Assembly (NCBI RefSeq): GCF_000708595.2
Contig: NZ_JARP01000002.1
Span: 186,001 to 250,000 of the forward strand
Direction: 5' to 3'
Length of the DNA stretch: 64,000 nt
From: Flavobacterium sp. KJJ
GTDB taxonomy: Bacteria > Bacteroidota > Bacteroidia > Flavobacteriales > Flavobacteriaceae
How positions within the stretch are numbered: position 1 is the stretch's first letter; the number at the start of each line of letters is the position of its first letter. The position numbers and the translations under genes were made by a program. The notes below the pieces were generated by a model that was not told the DNA's origin, ran no database searches, and saw nothing but the letters and a program-made list of their open reading frames with translations. Shown here one piece after another: positions 62,897 to 64,000 of this stretch.

Positions 62897-63307
62897 ATGT
62901 TTGATAAAGTCAAAAAAAACGGCACAGAGCAGTTAGGAAAAACCAACAGAATTGTTGAAGGAACTTCTATTATTGGAGACATTGTCTCTAAGGCCGATTT
63001 TAGATTAGACGGAGAATTGATTGGAAATTTTACATCACAAGGCAAACTTGTTATTGGCGCATCTGGAATTGTAAAAGGCGAAATCATATGCCACAATGCA
63101 GATATTGAAGGAGAGTTTCAAGGAAAATTAAAAGTTTTAGAAGTCCTTAATATAAAAGCCACAGCAAAAATTCATGGTGAAGTTGCTGTCGGAAAGTTAT
63201 CCATAGAACCTGGAGCCGATTTTACAGCTACTTGTACCATGCTAACCAACACTAAAGAAGTAACCGTAAAAGATGGAAAAAGAGCCGAACAAAAACCAGT
63301 GGAATAA
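62897..63307 (+). CDS. Bactofilin-type cytoskeletal protein
   Basis: 136 residues. The polymer-forming cytoskeletal domain is visible as SIIGDIVSKADFRLDGELIGNFTSQGKLVIGASGIVKGEI, with beta-helical G-x2-turn repeats, flanked by a short basic N-terminus and Lys-rich tail. Bactofilins self-assemble into filaments at the membrane. It lies three bases after the sprE-like gene and its end overlaps atpZ by 35 bases. Confidence 0.92.
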   Translation: MFDKVKKNGTEQLGKTNRIVEGTSIIGDIVSKADFRLDGELIGNFTSQGKLVIGASGIVKGEIICHNADIEGEFQGKLKVLEVLNIKATAKIHGEVAVGKLSIEPGADFTATCTMLTNTKEVTVKDGKRAEQKPVE

Positions 63308-63497
63308 ATGGATTGGACTTATCAATATTCCGGTTCAAATGGGAATTATTATTTTCGTGTTTTCTTATTTTGGCAGCTGGTTAGATGAAAATCATCCTAG
63401 TCCTAAAGTTTATTATAATACAATTTTTGTAATGATTGGCGTGGGACTCGCCTTATATAATGTTATCCGTCAGGTGAACGAAATCAATAAAAAGTAA
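63273..63497 (+). CDS. atpZ: AtpZ/AtpI-like ATP-synthase-associated membrane protein
   Basis: 74 residues with two membrane segments (INIPVQMGIIIFVFSYFGSWLDE and YNTIFVMIGVGLALYNVI), the AtpZ/AtpI pattern found in front of F0F1 ATP synthase genes. The ATG at 63273 is inside the bactofilin gene in another frame; an ATG at 63308 is out of frame for this product. It may assist c-ring assembly or Mg2+ supply. The rest of the atp operon is presumably beyond the window. Confidence 0.85.
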   Translation: MEKEPNKNQWNKWIGLINIPVQMGIIIFVFSYFGSWLDENHPSPKVYYNTIFVMIGVGLALYNVIRQVNEINKK

Positions 63498-63555
63498 ACA
63501 GTTTTTTAAAAACAGCTTTAAATAAATGTTGCATCTTTGCATAAATTTATTTCAA

Positions 63556-63948
63556 ATGCTTTTAAAAAATTATAAACCTTTTGTACAATTATTCTTTTTC
63601 GCTTTAGCAGCCTACATTTTGCACAAAGCATCTTTTCTAGTTTTAAAAGTTAATCCCCTAAACTTTTATTATAGTCTGGAATTTTTGTATTTGATTTTTT
63701 TCGGAATATCCGCATTGTTATACTTTATATTATTAATAGTAAAAAAGAAGAATTTTGAAATTGTCGGAATGGCTTTCTTGTTTGGAACCTTCACGCAAAT
63801 GTTATTAGGATATTTAAATTTGAGACCAATTTTAGAAAGCAAGTCTGAAGAAGTCGAGATTGAAAAAATCAATTTTTTTATAACATTTATTTTATTTTTG
63901 TTATTTGAAACGCTTTTAACTGTCCGATTATTAAATGAAAAGCGTTAA
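63556..63948 (+). CDS. Small polytopic membrane protein before the ATP synthase genes
   Basis: 130 residues from ATG 63556, about four membrane segments and no recognised motif. Genes of this kind lie between atpZ and atpB in many flavobacteria, where AtpI-like proteins occur. An ATG at 63526 would include a CATCTTTG sequence, one base from the -7 consensus, so the shorter start is preferred. After its stop only 52 bases remain in the window. Confidence 0.7.
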   Translation: MLLKNYKPFVQLFFFALAAYILHKASFLVLKVNPLNFYYSLEFLYLIFFGISALLYFILLIVKKKNFEIVGMAFLFGTFTQMLLGYLNLRPILESKSEEVEIEKINFFITFILFLLFETLLTVRLLNEKR

Positions 63949-64000
63949 AATAACGATTCTGTAAAACAAGGTTCAAAAATAATTTTTCATATCCTTTTGA

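Overview
The window looks like a low-GC chromosomal segment of a member of the Flavobacteriaceae, most likely Flavobacterium. The evidence is the AT-rich sequence, the many matches to the Bacteroidota sigma-factor promoter (-7 TAnnTTTG, sometimes with a -33 TTG), the near absence of Shine-Dalgarno sequences, a type IX secretion sorting domain and a SprE/PorW-type T9SS lipoprotein, and many lineage-specific families (CCDC81-like HU/SPOR, DUF6909, DUF5687, DUF6427, head-GIN). Family and DUF names are recalled from sequence appearance, not searched.

Layout. 0-9 kb: acyltransferase plsC, trpS, dprA, an HU/SPOR membrane protein, two exported proteins of unknown function, a Pif1/RecD-like helicase and an OmpH/Skp-like lipoprotein. 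9-17 kb: methyltransferase, GNAT, mnmG, ybeY and a 1129-residue coiled-coil membrane protein. Six ParB-type parS palindromes sit in and next to the mnmG intergenic regions, interleaved with arrays of a GTTTCA heptamer. 17-29 kb: gltX, an SPFH protein, a small-membrane-protein cluster (YtxH / holin-like / DUF6327), glnS with a C-terminal extension, folB, tRNA-Cys with a duplicated 3' end, lysE-like, a head-GIN protein and rnr. 29.25-29.97 kb: a gene-free AT-rich stretch with DnaA-box-like motifs. 30-39 kb: rpiB, tex, a GH8 glycosidase exported by T9SS, tatA, a GH3-type adenylating enzyme and DUF6909. 39-51 kb: a surface-polysaccharide locus (Wzz-like, flippase, polymerase, ligase, GT4, UDP-glucuronate decarboxylase-like, polyprenyl-phosphate glycosylphosphotransferase, GT2, CapK-like ligase, methyltransferase) interrupted by an ORF6N gene. 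51-64 kb: purD, upp, DUF4254-GT9, a PaaE-like reductase, a DUF5687 ABC exporter, sprE/porW-like, a bactofilin, and atpZ at the start of what is probably the ATP synthase operon beyond the window.

Gene orientation changes near 29 kb: to its left about three quarters of genes are on the minus strand, to its right about two thirds are on the plus strand. With the DnaA-box-like AT-rich gap at 29.25-29.97 kb and the parS cluster 16 kb away, this makes a coherent case that the window spans the chromosomal origin. Coding density is high, most intergenic gaps carry recognisable hairpin terminators, and I saw no intact insertion sequence, prophage or CRISPR array. The most interesting unexplained signals are the compound parS/heptamer region, the two-copy repeat at 21.6-22.1 kb, the tRNA-Cys 3' duplication with a neighbouring long inverted repeat, and the perfect palindrome inside the ORF6N gene that recurs downstream of it.
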